DNA of 64,000 nucleotides from assembly GCF_051251085.1 (NCBI RefSeq), contig NZ_JBPCZH010000004.1:264099-328098 (forward strand), in the 5' to 3' direction. The DNA is from Cernens ardua. Its GTDB lineage: Bacteria > Pseudomonadota > Gammaproteobacteria > Pseudomonadales > Halomonadaceae. Positions 54,133-62,301 of this stretch are shown one piece after another. The position numbers and the translations under genes are program-made. A model generated the notes under the pieces. The model had not been told where the DNA came from. It did no database searches and worked only from the letters and a program-made list of their open reading frames with translations. How positions within the stretch are numbered: position 1 is the stretch's first letter; each line of letters begins with the position of its first letter.

Positions 54133-54417
54133 CTACACCGTTTTTATCATATTGAGGCAGGGCACACCTTCACCCCAAAAGTCAGGTATGACCTCAAGAG
54201 GAATAAAACCGGTAGCCAGATAGAATCGTCTGGTTTTGTCGTAAAAAGGGGAGGGCAGGCCGCTATCCAACGTCTTGACCAATAACCATTGATGCCCGCG
54301 CAGCCGGGTATATTCCTCTGCGATACGAATCAACTGGCGGCCAATCCCTGTACGATGGTAGTCAGGCAAGATGGCCATAAAGTGGATTTTTTGTATTTTA
54401 ATGAGAAGCAATATCAT
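54133..54417 (-). pseudogene. N-terminally truncated GNAT acetyltransferase remnant
   Basis: An open frame of 94 codons that encodes only the C-terminal half of a GNAT domain: AILPDYHRTGIGRQLIRIAEEY is the acetyl-CoA-binding loop and following helix, then LVKTLDSGLPSPFYDKTRRFYLATGFIPLE. The first strands and helices (about 60-70 residues) are missing; upstream on the minus strand lies sRNA B. The apparent start at 54417 falls within the Fur box of sRNA B. This looks like an acetyltransferase gene broken when the sRNA was duplicated or inserted. A functional half-protein is unlikely. Confidence 0.65.
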
Positions 54418-54418
54418 T
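54400..54418 (+). promoter_or_regulatory. Fur box of sRNA B
   Basis: aatgagaagcaatatcatt fits the 19-bp Fur consensus with symmetric aatga/tcatt ends; the 15-bp core (54402-54416) matches at 11 of 14 positions. It ends 4 bp before the -35 element of sRNA B. Confidence 0.72.
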
Positions 54419-54422
54419 TGTA

Positions 54423-54451
54423 TTGACTTCTCATTAAAGACCCTCTAATAT
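54423..54451 (+). promoter_or_regulatory. Sigma-70 promoter of sRNA B
   Basis: -35 ttgact (54423-54428), 17-bp spacer, -10 taatat (54446-54451), start near 54458. The layout equals that of sRNA A, and gaatcc follows the -10 in both. Confidence 0.82.
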
Positions 54452-54457
54452 GAATCC

Positions 54458-54586
54458 TGTGATGTTTGCCAAGCATCGCATTTGCTATCAGTGAGCACGC
54501 ATTCTTCGTGTCGTTCACATTTAGCATCTCCTCATCAAGCTAGTCACGGTCTTTACCCGCTTTGGAACTTCCAAAGCGGGCTTTTT
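54458..54586 (+). ncRNA. Fur-regulated small RNA B (PrrF-like)
   Basis: A predicted transcript of about 129 nt, paralogous to sRNA A. The identical blocks are 54460-54477 and 54522-54552; the sequence between them and the terminator hairpin differ, which argues that the blocks are kept by selection and not by recent duplication. It ends in a 10-bp perfect stem cccgctttgg/ccaaagcggg (54556-54580) and a T-run. It is expected to be induced in iron limitation and to base-pair with mRNAs for iron-using proteins, probably with Hfq. Confidence 0.75.
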
Positions 54587-54596
54587 CGTCTTCTCA

Positions 54597-54730
54597 TTGT
54601 TGTTATCCGAGGTTTCTGGTAATATTCTTATTACAGAATTCTTCGCTTGATGAGGCGAAAGAAGCACTTGAGCTTGCCGTTAGAGCAGGCCTTTGGCAAA
54701 GAGGATCGTCACATAGTGGCGATCTTTTTT
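54597..54730 (+). ncRNA. Possible third short transcript with own promoter and terminator
   Basis: A promoter-like pair (-35 ttgttg at 54597-54602, 17-bp spacer, -10 taatat at 54620-54625) would start a transcript near 54632. A hairpin with one wobble pair (54704-54712 with 54716-54724) and six T ends it at 54730. Nothing in the roughly 99-nt span codes for protein. A small internal hairpin (ttcgc with gcgaa around 54651) is visible. No Fur box and no similarity to sRNAs A and B were seen. The terminator faces away from the following minus-strand gene, so a plus-strand RNA must exist to use it. Confidence 0.42.
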
Positions 54731-54738
54731 ATTGCCTG

Positions 54739-55791
54739 TCATTCGGGAAGACTTTCCAGCGCCAATAAGACGAAGCTCGCCAACCAATGGCTTCCCATGT
54801 AGTCTTCATCAATATGGTCAAGCGCCATCAGTAGATGTTTGTCGACAGCCGTCAATACCCTCTCTCTTCTTGGATCCTCCTCTTTCCAAGTGGATGCCAA
54901 TTGTAGCCAGCACCATGCGCGCGAAATATTCAGACCATCCAAATGAGCAAGTTTACCGTCCGATCGATCCGTTACCAACGCGGGTGAAAAGAGGGTTGCG
55001 GGTACTCCTTTGGCAATGAAGGGTAAAAAGTCGCCAAGCCATGACTCAAATTCGTCAGGAGGAAGCACATGTTTCATGCACAGCGCTTCTATCAACGTAG
55101 GGGACAGGAACTCATCACCACCGGGTTCCCAGGCTTGGCTGTGACGATCATCGATAAACCACTCTCTGGCTGCATCCTCCAACTGTCTGGTAAGCGCATT
55201 GGCACGCTCTTTTTCCTCCGGGAAATGTGTCGTAATCGTCTTGCTGTAATCAAGTGCTAAAATTGTTGCAAATGCGCTATTGGCATGGGTGCCGGTTCTA
55301 ATGGGGTAAACCTGTTTGGGCCAGAAAGAGAGAAAACCTTCCACGATCAATGTTTCCAAAGGCCGAAGATGTTCCCCGGCCCGTTGTGCAGAGGTATCCG
55401 GACTGGTCCGCAGCTCTTTAGCCAATTTCAACAGCCATGCCCATCCGTAAGGTCGTTCAAAGGAACTCCTTCCCGGTTGCTGGAAATAGGCAACTTCTCC
55501 GGCGACAGCTTTAGCCGTAATCGCCCGGTCAAACAGATTCTGGATAGCAACGATTATCTCTTCCGACAACGGATAGCGTAAAAGCCTAGCAAGCAGCCAA
55601 TAACTGTGAACACAAGAGTGCCAATCAAAACTGCCGTAAAACACAGGATGCAATGCGCGGGGCGAAACGTTATCCAACGACTCTGTCATGACCAGCATGA
55701 TATGGTTGGGATACTCCTGTTCCACATGCCCTAACGCCATCCTGGCCAATCGGGGTAATTGCTCTTGCATTAAAATTGCTTTGTCAGACAT
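54739..55791 (-). CDS. DUF2891 family protein
   Basis: A 350-aa soluble protein rich in Trp, His and acidic residues. Recognisable family stretches are YPNHIMLVMT, HPVFYGSFDWHSCVHSYWLLARLLR near residue 50, FERPYGWAWLLKLAKEL, THANSAFATILALDYS and LDGLNISRAWCWLQLA. The repeated helical pattern with conserved aromatic and acidic residues suggests an alpha/alpha barrel like that of glycan-degrading or glycan-modifying enzymes, but no activity is established. It is the last gene of a three-gene unit after the DUF969 and DUF979 membrane proteins, so it probably acts on the substrate they carry. No signal peptide is visible. Confidence 0.85.
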   Translation of the reverse strand: MSDKAILMQEQLPRLARMALGHVEQEYPNHIMLVMTESLDNVSPRALHPVFYGSFDWHSCVHSYWLLARLLRYPLSEEIIVAIQNLFDRAITAKAVAGEVAYFQQPGRSSFERPYGWAWLLKLAKELRTSPDTSAQRAGEHLRPLETLIVEGFLSFWPKQVYPIRTGTHANSAFATILALDYSKTITTHFPEEKERANALTRQLEDAAREWFIDDRHSQAWEPGGDEFLSPTLIEALCMKHVLPPDEFESWLGDFLPFIAKGVPATLFSPALVTDRSDGKLAHLDGLNISRAWCWLQLASTWKEEDPRRERVLTAVDKHLLMALDHIDEDYMGSHWLASFVLLALESLPE

Positions 55792-55845
55792 ATCCGATTT
55801 CCATTTCGTGAAGATAGGGGAAGCATAAGCATGCGAGTGGCGTGA

Positions 55846-56802
55846 TCAAAAATGAAGTACCAGCAAGTTCATCAAGCATGTGATGGCAAATAATAGAATG
55901 AGTGCCGTAGGTAATTGGGCTTTAATGACACTGTACTTGTCTGGCAATTCGAGCAACATGGCAGGCACAATATTGAAATTGGCGGCCATTGGCGTCATCA
56001 AAGTGCCGCAGAAGCCCGCCAACATGCCCATGGAGGACATGATGGCGGCATTGCCATGAAAATCATTGACGATGAGTGGTAGACCTATGCCTGCCGTCAT
56101 GACGGGGAACGCAGCAAATGCATTTCCCATAATCATGGTGAAGAGGGCCATGCCCAGGCAATAAGCTGTAATGATGATAATGGGCAGATTCAGCGGGACT
56201 ATTGTGAGAATAAGTTGTGAAACGATATGGCCTACCCCTGCTGTAGCAAAGATCCCCCCCAACGCAGCAAGCATTTGCGGTAGCACTGACGCCCACCCGA
56301 CGGTATCCAGTATCTTGCGGCTTTCATCCATGGGCTTGAGAGGTGTTTGTTTCAGCATGACTAGTCCAACGACCAATGCGACCACCGAGCCCAGGACCAT
56401 TGCGACAAGCGTGCTATTACCAGCGCTCACCAATGGTCTGCCCCCTACCGTTATATGATCCAGTGTCAGTGTGCCAACGAACGTCACCAGTGGAATCAAT
56501 AGGGCCGGAATAAATAAACGATTACCGTAACACTGCGCATTTTGATGACGTTCCTGTTGGGAGTTGCCTGCACGTCGACTGACTCCTAACCCTCCTATAC
56601 TGGCAATCGCCACTGAAGCCAATACAAGGCAACCTGTCGTAAATGCACCCAGATCATTTCCAGCAATCAATATAACGGCATTCATTCCCCAGAACAGGGC
56701 GTTGTTGAAGCGTTTGGGCGTATGTTTATCAACAATACCAAGCACCGAGATGACTGCGAAGAAAAGACCGGCGAGTGTATAGAGGGTTTGCAGGCCAATC
56801 AT
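55846..56802 (-). CDS. DUF979 family membrane protein
   Basis: A 318-aa protein with about nine or ten hydrophobic segments. It begins TLYTLAGLFFAVISVLGIVDKHTPKRFNNALFWG and contains GNAFAAFPVMTAGIGLPL and GFCGTLMTPMAANFNIVPAMLLEL, typical DUF979 segments that resemble halves of ion or organic-acid permeases. It overlaps the upstream DUF969 gene by 4 bp (ATGA), which is strong evidence for coupled translation and a two-protein permease. In other bacteria the DUF969/DUF979 pair often lies beside pyroglutamyl peptidase, so a pyroglutamate-type substrate has been suggested by context; that gene is absent here. Confidence 0.85.
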   Translation of the reverse strand: MIGLQTLYTLAGLFFAVISVLGIVDKHTPKRFNNALFWGMNAVILIAGNDLGAFTTGCLVLASVAIASIGGLGVSRRAGNSQQERHQNAQCYGNRLFIPALLIPLVTFVGTLTLDHITVGGRPLVSAGNSTLVAMVLGSVVALVVGLVMLKQTPLKPMDESRKILDTVGWASVLPQMLAALGGIFATAGVGHIVSQLILTIVPLNLPIIIITAYCLGMALFTMIMGNAFAAFPVMTAGIGLPLIVNDFHGNAAIMSSMGMLAGFCGTLMTPMAANFNIVPAMLLELPDKYSVIKAQLPTALILLFAITCLMNLLVLHF

Positions 56803-57518
56803 TGTGCTTCTCCCTCTTGAGGCTCTTTAGTTTGGGAAGACCTTTCTACACAGGAACGTTGTCGCCAGCGGCGATTAAGTAAAGAGAGACGGGTTGCCTG
56901 AATAATGAAGGCACAGATCGCGGGAGGAATCGCCCACATGGCCAAATGCAGAGGGGCTATATCAATATGGTACTGGGCCAGAAACCCTTTGATGAGCAAG
57001 ACAGAGCCGATGGCGAGAAAAATATCCTCTCCGAAAAAAACACCGATATTATCGACAGCGGCAGCTTGGGCACGGATTTCCAGAGAGATGTCTGCAGGTA
57101 ATGAGCCATAGCGATTACGGGCGGCTCCTTCGCTCATGGGCACGATAATAGGGCGCACCATTTGGGCAATTCCTCCAAGCGACGTAAGTCCCAATGCTGC
57201 GGAAAGCTGCCGCAATACCATATAGGCTGTCAGTATATGGTGAGGAGATGCGGATTTGATTCTTCCGATCAATTGTTGTGTACGCTCACGTAAACCGCAG
57301 CGTTCCAATAACCCGATAACAGGTAATGCCAGCCATACGAGAGACATATACCGGTTGTCATTATATGCCTTGCCCAGTTCAGCAATGACACTGTGTAGAT
57401 CCAAGCCCCCAGCGATACCAGTGGCAATTCCAGCAATAGTCACCACTAACAGGGCATTGAAGCGTAGAGCAAAGCCCACCATAACAATGGCGATGCCAAT
57501 AAGAGGCCAAAGGGACAT
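56799..57518 (-). CDS. DUF969 family membrane protein
   Basis: A 239-aa protein with about five or six hydrophobic segments: MSLWPLIGIAIVMVGFALRFNALLVV, then LPVIGLLERCGLRERTQQLI, then SAALGLTSLGGIAQMVRPIIVPM and FFGEDIFLAIGSVLLIKGF. This is the partner of the DUF979 protein encoded by the next gene, with which it overlaps by 4 bp. Together they have the size of one full transporter. It is the first gene of the unit; the ribosome binding site is weak (CAGG). The polar C-terminal tail is probably cytoplasmic. Confidence 0.85.
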   Translation of the reverse strand: MSLWPLIGIAIVMVGFALRFNALLVVTIAGIATGIAGGLDLHSVIAELGKAYNDNRYMSLVWLALPVIGLLERCGLRERTQQLIGRIKSASPHHILTAYMVLRQLSAALGLTSLGGIAQMVRPIIVPMSEGAARNRYGSLPADISLEIRAQAAAVDNIGVFFGEDIFLAIGSVLLIKGFLAQYHIDIAPLHLAMWAIPPAICAFIIQATRLSLLNRRWRQRSCVERSSQTKEPQEGEAQ

Positions 57519-57974
57519 GAGGTTGCCTGCTTCTTTTTATGAATATGAAATGTGTTCGTTGTTGTGTTTCTTGTCGTTTTAAATCTGGTTGCTGTATTTA
57601 TTGCACTCATCAGAGGAGTCAAAGCGCTGTTATATGCAGACACGCTAACCTATAGGGTTGATAGCATTTAAAACCAGATGACTCTATGACCTTACTCGGA
57701 ACCCAGGGCCATGATCAAGCATTGGCTACTGGGCGATGGTTGCTGGGCTCGTGAAGGTTATTACAACACTCCATGGGTTATTTTGATGATGTAACTGCAT
57801 GCTTCATGAGTGGAATTGAAGGTCATACGGATTATGTTTCATTGGCTTCATTGAGAGGCGCAAGGCACAATACAGAAATCCGTCTATGGTAGACGACACC
57901 TTCTTATGCGGGTTACTTCTTTGCCGCACCAGTCAGGGCGTTCCTATTTTCTTTTGCACTATCAGGTTATTTCC
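57519..57974. other. Divergent intergenic region between DUF969 and metF
   Basis: About 455 bp with the promoters of the DUF969-979-2891 unit and of metF. A 15-bp perfect interrupted palindrome is at 57881-57895. I recognise no riboswitch, RNA gene or other repeat. Confidence 0.5.
57881..57895. promoter_or_regulatory. Perfect palindrome upstream of metF
   Basis: cgtcta-tgg-tagacg, a 6-bp perfect inverted repeat with a 3-bp centre, 79 bp before the metF start. It could be an operator; the AGACG/CGTCT halves are reminiscent of MetJ boxes (AGACGTCT) but the spacing is different. Confidence 0.4.
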
Positions 57975-58805
57975 ATGTCTTCACCCGAGTCCGTTAGTTT
58001 CGAATTCTTTCCACCGCGTACCGATGTAGGTCGTGAAAAGCTTGCCCACGTACGTGATGAACTTTCATCGTTCAATCCGGAGTTTTTCTCTGTCACTTTT
58101 GGTGCGGGCGGTTCTACGCGTGACCGGACATTGGATACAGTACTTGAAATGCGTAAGGCTGGGGTAGACAGTGCACCGCATTTATCCTGTATTTCGAACA
58201 GTCGTGAAGAGCTTCGTGAGCTGGTTAACCATTACCGTAAACAGGGCATTCATAGAATCGTTGCCCTACGTGGAGACATGCCTTCCGGTCAAATGGCAGG
58301 AGGGGAGCTAAGGCATGCCAATGAGCTGATCGAACTGATTCGTGAAGACCACGGTGATCATTTCGAATTATTTGCGGCGGCCTATCCGGAAATGCATCCA
58401 CAGGCACAGGGTTTCGAGAGTGATGTAAAATTTTTCGCTCAGAAAATGAAAGCGGGTGCCAATAGAGCTATCACGCAATACTTCTTCGACCCTAACGCCT
58501 ATTTTCACTTCGTGGAACGAGCACAGGCGATGGGTGTGGATGCCCCGATCATCCCCGGTATTATGCCAATTACCAATGTTGAAAATCTGCTACGTTTTTC
58601 ATCTGTTTGTGGTGCAGGGGTGCCACGTTGGTTAAAAAAACAACTTGAAGATTATCAGGATGATCCTGAGAGCGTTCGCGCCTTTGGGCTGGAAGTCGTG
58701 ACCAAATTATGTGAACAGCTGCTTGAGGGTGGTGCACCGGGCTTGCACTTTTATACGCTTAATCAGTCAGGGCCCAGTATGGATATTTTGAATGCATTGA
58801 AGTGA
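57975..58805 (+). CDS. metF: Methylenetetrahydrofolate reductase
   Basis: A 276-aa TIM-barrel flavoprotein that reduces 5,10-methylenetetrahydrofolate to 5-methyltetrahydrofolate for methionine synthesis. Conserved parts: SFEFFPPRTDVGREKL at the N-terminus (catalytic Glu in the EFFPP motif), SVTFGAGGSTRDRT, IVALRGDMP near residue 100, and ITQYFFDPNAYFHF near residue 180. The start ATG 57975 has CAGG 9 bp upstream; the frame is open to 57906 but the added residues are not family-like. metK lies 14 kb away and no other methionine gene is adjacent. Confidence 0.95.
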   Translation: MSSPESVSFEFFPPRTDVGREKLAHVRDELSSFNPEFFSVTFGAGGSTRDRTLDTVLEMRKAGVDSAPHLSCISNSREELRELVNHYRKQGIHRIVALRGDMPSGQMAGGELRHANELIELIREDHGDHFELFAAAYPEMHPQAQGFESDVKFFAQKMKAGANRAITQYFFDPNAYFHFVERAQAMGVDAPIIPGIMPITNVENLLRFSSVCGAGVPRWLKKQLEDYQDDPESVRAFGLEVVTKLCEQLLEGGAPGLHFYTLNQSGPSMDILNALK

Positions 58806-58979
58806 TCCCATCTTTAGTGGTGGGGAGCACATGAATGCTATGTTCGACGCCTGTTATGTCGTACTCTGCATGAATAGTGGTAAAACAATACATATATTTT
58901 GCAATCATGCATTTTGGTCAATGCACTTTGTGTGGAAACGATATCATTTGCGAATGAAAGGCTTAAGGCCGGAGGTTTT

Positions 58980-59600
58980 ATGACAACCCTATATTATGCG
59001 CCCGGTGCATGTTCACTTGCTCCTCATATCGTACTTGAATGGATTGGTGCACCCTATGAGGCGGTAAAAGTACAATTTGGCTCCAAAGAGCTGCTTGCAA
59101 TCAATCCGGCTGGTGCCGTTCCTACGTTACGGGAAGATGATGGATGGCTGCTGACCCAGGCTGGCGCTGTGCTGAGTTATTTGGTACATAAGCATCCAGA
59201 AGCACATCTGGGAGGGGGACAATCACTTCGTGAGCAGGCGGATGTTTCACGTTGGTCAGCTTTTTTTACCAGTGATCTTCATGCCTCATTTTGGCCTGTT
59301 TTTGCTCCCCAGCGTTATACAACGGATCATAGTGACGATGCCATTCAGGCCGTCGTTAAAGCAGCTGAAGATCTGGTTAAAAAGCAATTGAAATTGCTTG
59401 ATAAACACATGGATGGGCGTGAATGGGTGGTTGGGGAACAACGCTCATATCTGGATGCCTACGCGTTTCCGATGATTCGCTGGGCGATCGCCAAGCTGCC
59501 GGAAGGAATCAAGGCCTATCCTCATGTTCAGGCATTACATGATCGACTTGCGGCGGACCCGGCCGTACAGAAAGTCCTTGCGCGCGAGTCAGGGGAATGA
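58980..59600 (+). CDS. Glutathione S-transferase family protein
   Basis: A 206-aa GST of the beta class type. The start TLYYAPGACSLAPHIVLEW carries the Cys/Ser pair (Cys10) of beta-class GSTs, followed by NPAGAVPTLREDDGWLLTQAGAVLSYL, where QAG replaces the usual ESxAI. The C-terminal domain contains WVVGEQRSYLDAYAFPMIRWA. Substrate unknown. A GGAGG ribosome binding site precedes ATG 58980; the frame is open to 58899. It is monocistronic, ending at a hairpin terminator. Confidence 0.9.
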   Translation: MTTLYYAPGACSLAPHIVLEWIGAPYEAVKVQFGSKELLAINPAGAVPTLREDDGWLLTQAGAVLSYLVHKHPEAHLGGGQSLREQADVSRWSAFFTSDLHASFWPVFAPQRYTTDHSDDAIQAVVKAAEDLVKKQLKLLDKHMDGREWVVGEQRSYLDAYAFPMIRWAIAKLPEGIKAYPHVQALHDRLAADPAVQKVLARESGE

Positions 59601-59637
59601 ACTGATCTTTCCTCAGGAAATTAGCAGGTAGTACATG

Positions 59638-59668
59638 GGGCTGGCAGAGTGTTCTGCTGGCCTTTTTA
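59638..59668 (+). terminator. Terminator of the GST gene
   Basis: Imperfect stem ggctggcaga with tctgctggcc followed by five T (ends about 59667). Confidence 0.75.
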
Positions 59669-59714
59669 TTCTTTCCTCTTTCATTCTCCGTTACCCAGGC
59701 TGAAGTGGCTGTGA

Positions 59715-59972
59715 TCAATGCTTCTTCATGCTCTCGGGATCGATGATGCGCACGGTCTGAATAGTATTACGGTTTTCCTCTTCACGAGGTTGATTTACCC
59801 GTGTGACGAGTTCACTTATTGAATTTCCTTCTTCAATAGGCAACTGTTCGAGGAAGTCACACTCAACACATTCGCGATACCGTATACCTTCCTGCTCCCA
59901 AGAGCGCAAGGTATCCATTTCGGCGCATCTGGGGCAAACAGCCCCGGCAATAAAACGCTTTGTTGCCGACAT
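59715..59972 (-). CDS. yheV: YheV-like zinc-ribbon protein
   Basis: An 85-aa protein beginning ATKRFIAGAVCPRCAEMDTLRSW, the standard YheV N-terminus, with a zinc ribbon formed by CPRC (Cys13, Cys16) and CVEC (Cys36, Cys39), then an acidic linker. Function unknown; small zinc ribbons of this type are thought to bind metal or other proteins. AGAGGA precedes ATG 59972. It lies 72 bp downstream of prlC on the same strand, an association I recall from other gammaproteobacteria. Confidence 0.85.
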   Translation of the reverse strand: MSATKRFIAGAVCPRCAEMDTLRSWEQEGIRYRECVECDFLEQLPIEEGNSISELVTRVNQPREEENRNTIQTVRIIDPESMKKH

Positions 59973-60044
59973 GTTGCAAGTCCTCTTTTGATGCGTGGTT
60001 CTCCACTCTATTAAGGGCAGCCCATAAGACTGCCCCTGTTGAAC

Positions 60045-62090
60045 TTAGGCTGCGCCTTTTATCCCAGAGTGGCGGAGTAGTGCATCAATACTCGGTTCAC
60101 GACCACGGAAGGCTTTGAACAGTTCAGCAGCATCCCGTGACCCACCTTTTTCCAGAATTTCGGTACGGAAGCGTTTACCTGTTTCCTGGTCGAAAACACT
60201 GGTTTCCTCAAAGGCAGCATACGCATCTGCTGATAGCACCTCAGCCCATTTGTAGCTGTAATAACCTGCCGCATAGCCGCCGGCAAATATATGGCTAAAG
60301 CCATGTTGAAAACGGTTATATTCCGTTTGTGGAATAACCGATACCTTGGCGCGTACTTCGTCCAAAAGCTTTTGAATATCCCCACTACTGGGGTGTTTCA
60401 TTTCATGGTAAAGGCGGAAGTCGAACAGGGCGAATTCCAATTGGCGAACCATCGCCATGGCTGACTGAAAGTTACGTGCGGCCAACAACTTTTCAAAAAG
60501 GGCTTCAGGCAGTTTTTCGCCTGTATCAACGTGTGAGGCGATAAGATCCAACCCTTCGCGCTCCCAGCAGAAATTTTCCATAAACTGGCTGGGCAATTCT
60601 ACGGCATCCCAGGCGACGCCATTAATGCCTGAAACTTCAGCAACTTCCTGGCGCGTTAACATATGGTGTAAACCATGACCAAATTCATGGAACAGGGTTA
60701 ACACTTCATCATGCGTGAGCAGGGCGGGCTTATCCCCCACCGGCCGCGTAAAGTTGCAAACGAGATAGGCGACCGGATGCTGTATATCTCCATTTTCCTT
60801 GCGCAGGCGTGTACGTGAGACATCCATCCATGCGCCACCGCGTTTTCCTTCCCGGGCGTACAAATCGAGGTAGAAGCCTGCGATTAGCTCATCGTTATCA
60901 AAAATGTCAAAAAAGCGAACATCTTCATGGTAGGTTTCTACATCATGGCGTTCCTTGAAGGTAATGCCATAAAGGCGATTAACGACTTTGAACAAGCCTT
61001 CCACTGCTTTAGGAGCCGGGAAATAGGGCCGAAGTTGCTCATCTGAAATCGCATAACGATCTTCGCGCAATTTTTCAGCAGTATAAGTGGTATCCCATGG
61101 TTTCAGTTCATCAAGATTCAAGCGCTCTCGGCCAAAATCGGTCAGCTCCTTGAATTCCTTCTCCGCCTGAGGTTTGGCTCGTGCGGCCAAATCTTCCAGG
61201 AAGCCGAGGACTTGCAAGGGTGACTCTGCCATTTTGGTAGCCAGGGAAAGGTCAGCATACGTCTTGAATCCAAGCAGTTCTGCTTTTTCCTGACGTAAGG
61301 TTACGATTTCTGACATGACCTCTGAATTATCGAACTCACCGGCATTTGGTCCCCGTTCCGAGGCACGGGTGGTGCTGGCTTCGCTGACCTGCCGACGTAA
61401 TTCGCGATCATCTGCGTACGAAATTACAGGGAAAAAACTGGGGAAATCCAACGTAATGCGGTACCCCTCTGAATCACCCTTTGCTTCAGCATTGGCGCGT
61501 AGTGTGTCCAGCGCACTTTGAGGCAACCCACCGAGACGGTCCTTTGTTACCGTTAGATGCCACGCTTGTGTTGCATCCAGCACGTTGTTTGCGAATTGGT
61601 TGGTGAGCTCCGAGAGGCGCTTGCTGATTTCACCAAAACGTGATTTTTCAGCATCCGGTAGGTCAACGCCTGCGAGGCGGAAGGAACGAAGGTTGTCTTC
61701 TATCGCTTTTTGCTGTGCTTCATCAAGATCAGTAAAGGCCTCGCTTTCACGCAGGGCCTTATAGGCATTGAAAAGGCCGTTGTGTTGCCCTACCCAAGTG
61801 CTGAATTCACTGAGCTTTGGCAGGCAAGCTTGATAGGCTGCGCGAAGATCTGGTGAATTCTTGACGGAATTCAGATGTGATACAGGTGACCATGCCTGAG
61901 ATAGGGCATCCTCAGCCGCTTCCAACGGTTTTACCAATCCATCCCAGGTATAATTGCCGTCTGTGACTACCTTGTCGATAACCTGACGATTACGCTCGAT
62001 CAGCTCAGATATGGCGGGTTCAATATCTGCAGCCTTGATTTCCTTGAAGGGAGGGAGTTCATGGGGCTCAAGTAGTGGATTGTTAGACAT
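60045..62090 (-). CDS. prlC: Oligopeptidase A (M3 family)
   Basis: A 681-aa zinc metallopeptidase that degrades signal-peptide fragments and other short peptides in the cytoplasm. The HExxH zinc motif is in LFHEFGHGLHHM near residue 470, with a downstream Glu ligand in ELPSQFMENF. The start LLEPHELPPFKEIKAADIEPAI and the end DALLRHSGI match PrlC over the full length. The ribosome binding site GAGGAATATAA precedes ATG 62090. Probably co-transcribed with yheV. The next upstream gene is divergent. Confidence 0.97.
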   Translation of the reverse strand: MSNNPLLEPHELPPFKEIKAADIEPAISELIERNRQVIDKVVTDGNYTWDGLVKPLEAAEDALSQAWSPVSHLNSVKNSPDLRAAYQACLPKLSEFSTWVGQHNGLFNAYKALRESEAFTDLDEAQQKAIEDNLRSFRLAGVDLPDAEKSRFGEISKRLSELTNQFANNVLDATQAWHLTVTKDRLGGLPQSALDTLRANAEAKGDSEGYRITLDFPSFFPVISYADDRELRRQVSEASTTRASERGPNAGEFDNSEVMSEIVTLRQEKAELLGFKTYADLSLATKMAESPLQVLGFLEDLAARAKPQAEKEFKELTDFGRERLNLDELKPWDTTYTAEKLREDRYAISDEQLRPYFPAPKAVEGLFKVVNRLYGITFKERHDVETYHEDVRFFDIFDNDELIAGFYLDLYAREGKRGGAWMDVSRTRLRKENGDIQHPVAYLVCNFTRPVGDKPALLTHDEVLTLFHEFGHGLHHMLTRQEVAEVSGINGVAWDAVELPSQFMENFCWEREGLDLIASHVDTGEKLPEALFEKLLAARNFQSAMAMVRQLEFALFDFRLYHEMKHPSSGDIQKLLDEVRAKVSVIPQTEYNRFQHGFSHIFAGGYAAGYYSYKWAEVLSADAYAAFEETSVFDQETGKRFRTEILEKGGSRDAAELFKAFRGREPSIDALLRHSGIKGAA

Positions 62091-62301
62091 TTATATTCCT
62101 CGAGATTTTGATTGGTATCTTTTAGCAAGTGGGGGCGCGCAGGGCACATTACAAATATTTCCCAGTGTTTTCTTGAAGAACAACTGAATAGCAAGGAGGA
62201 TAAAAGTAATGGCTCCAAATGATAGTGAAAGGTCATATGCAATCTTTTCTGACGCCAATTTGTTACATTGCCATGCTTAAAGATAGATATCAGGAACTTT
62301 C

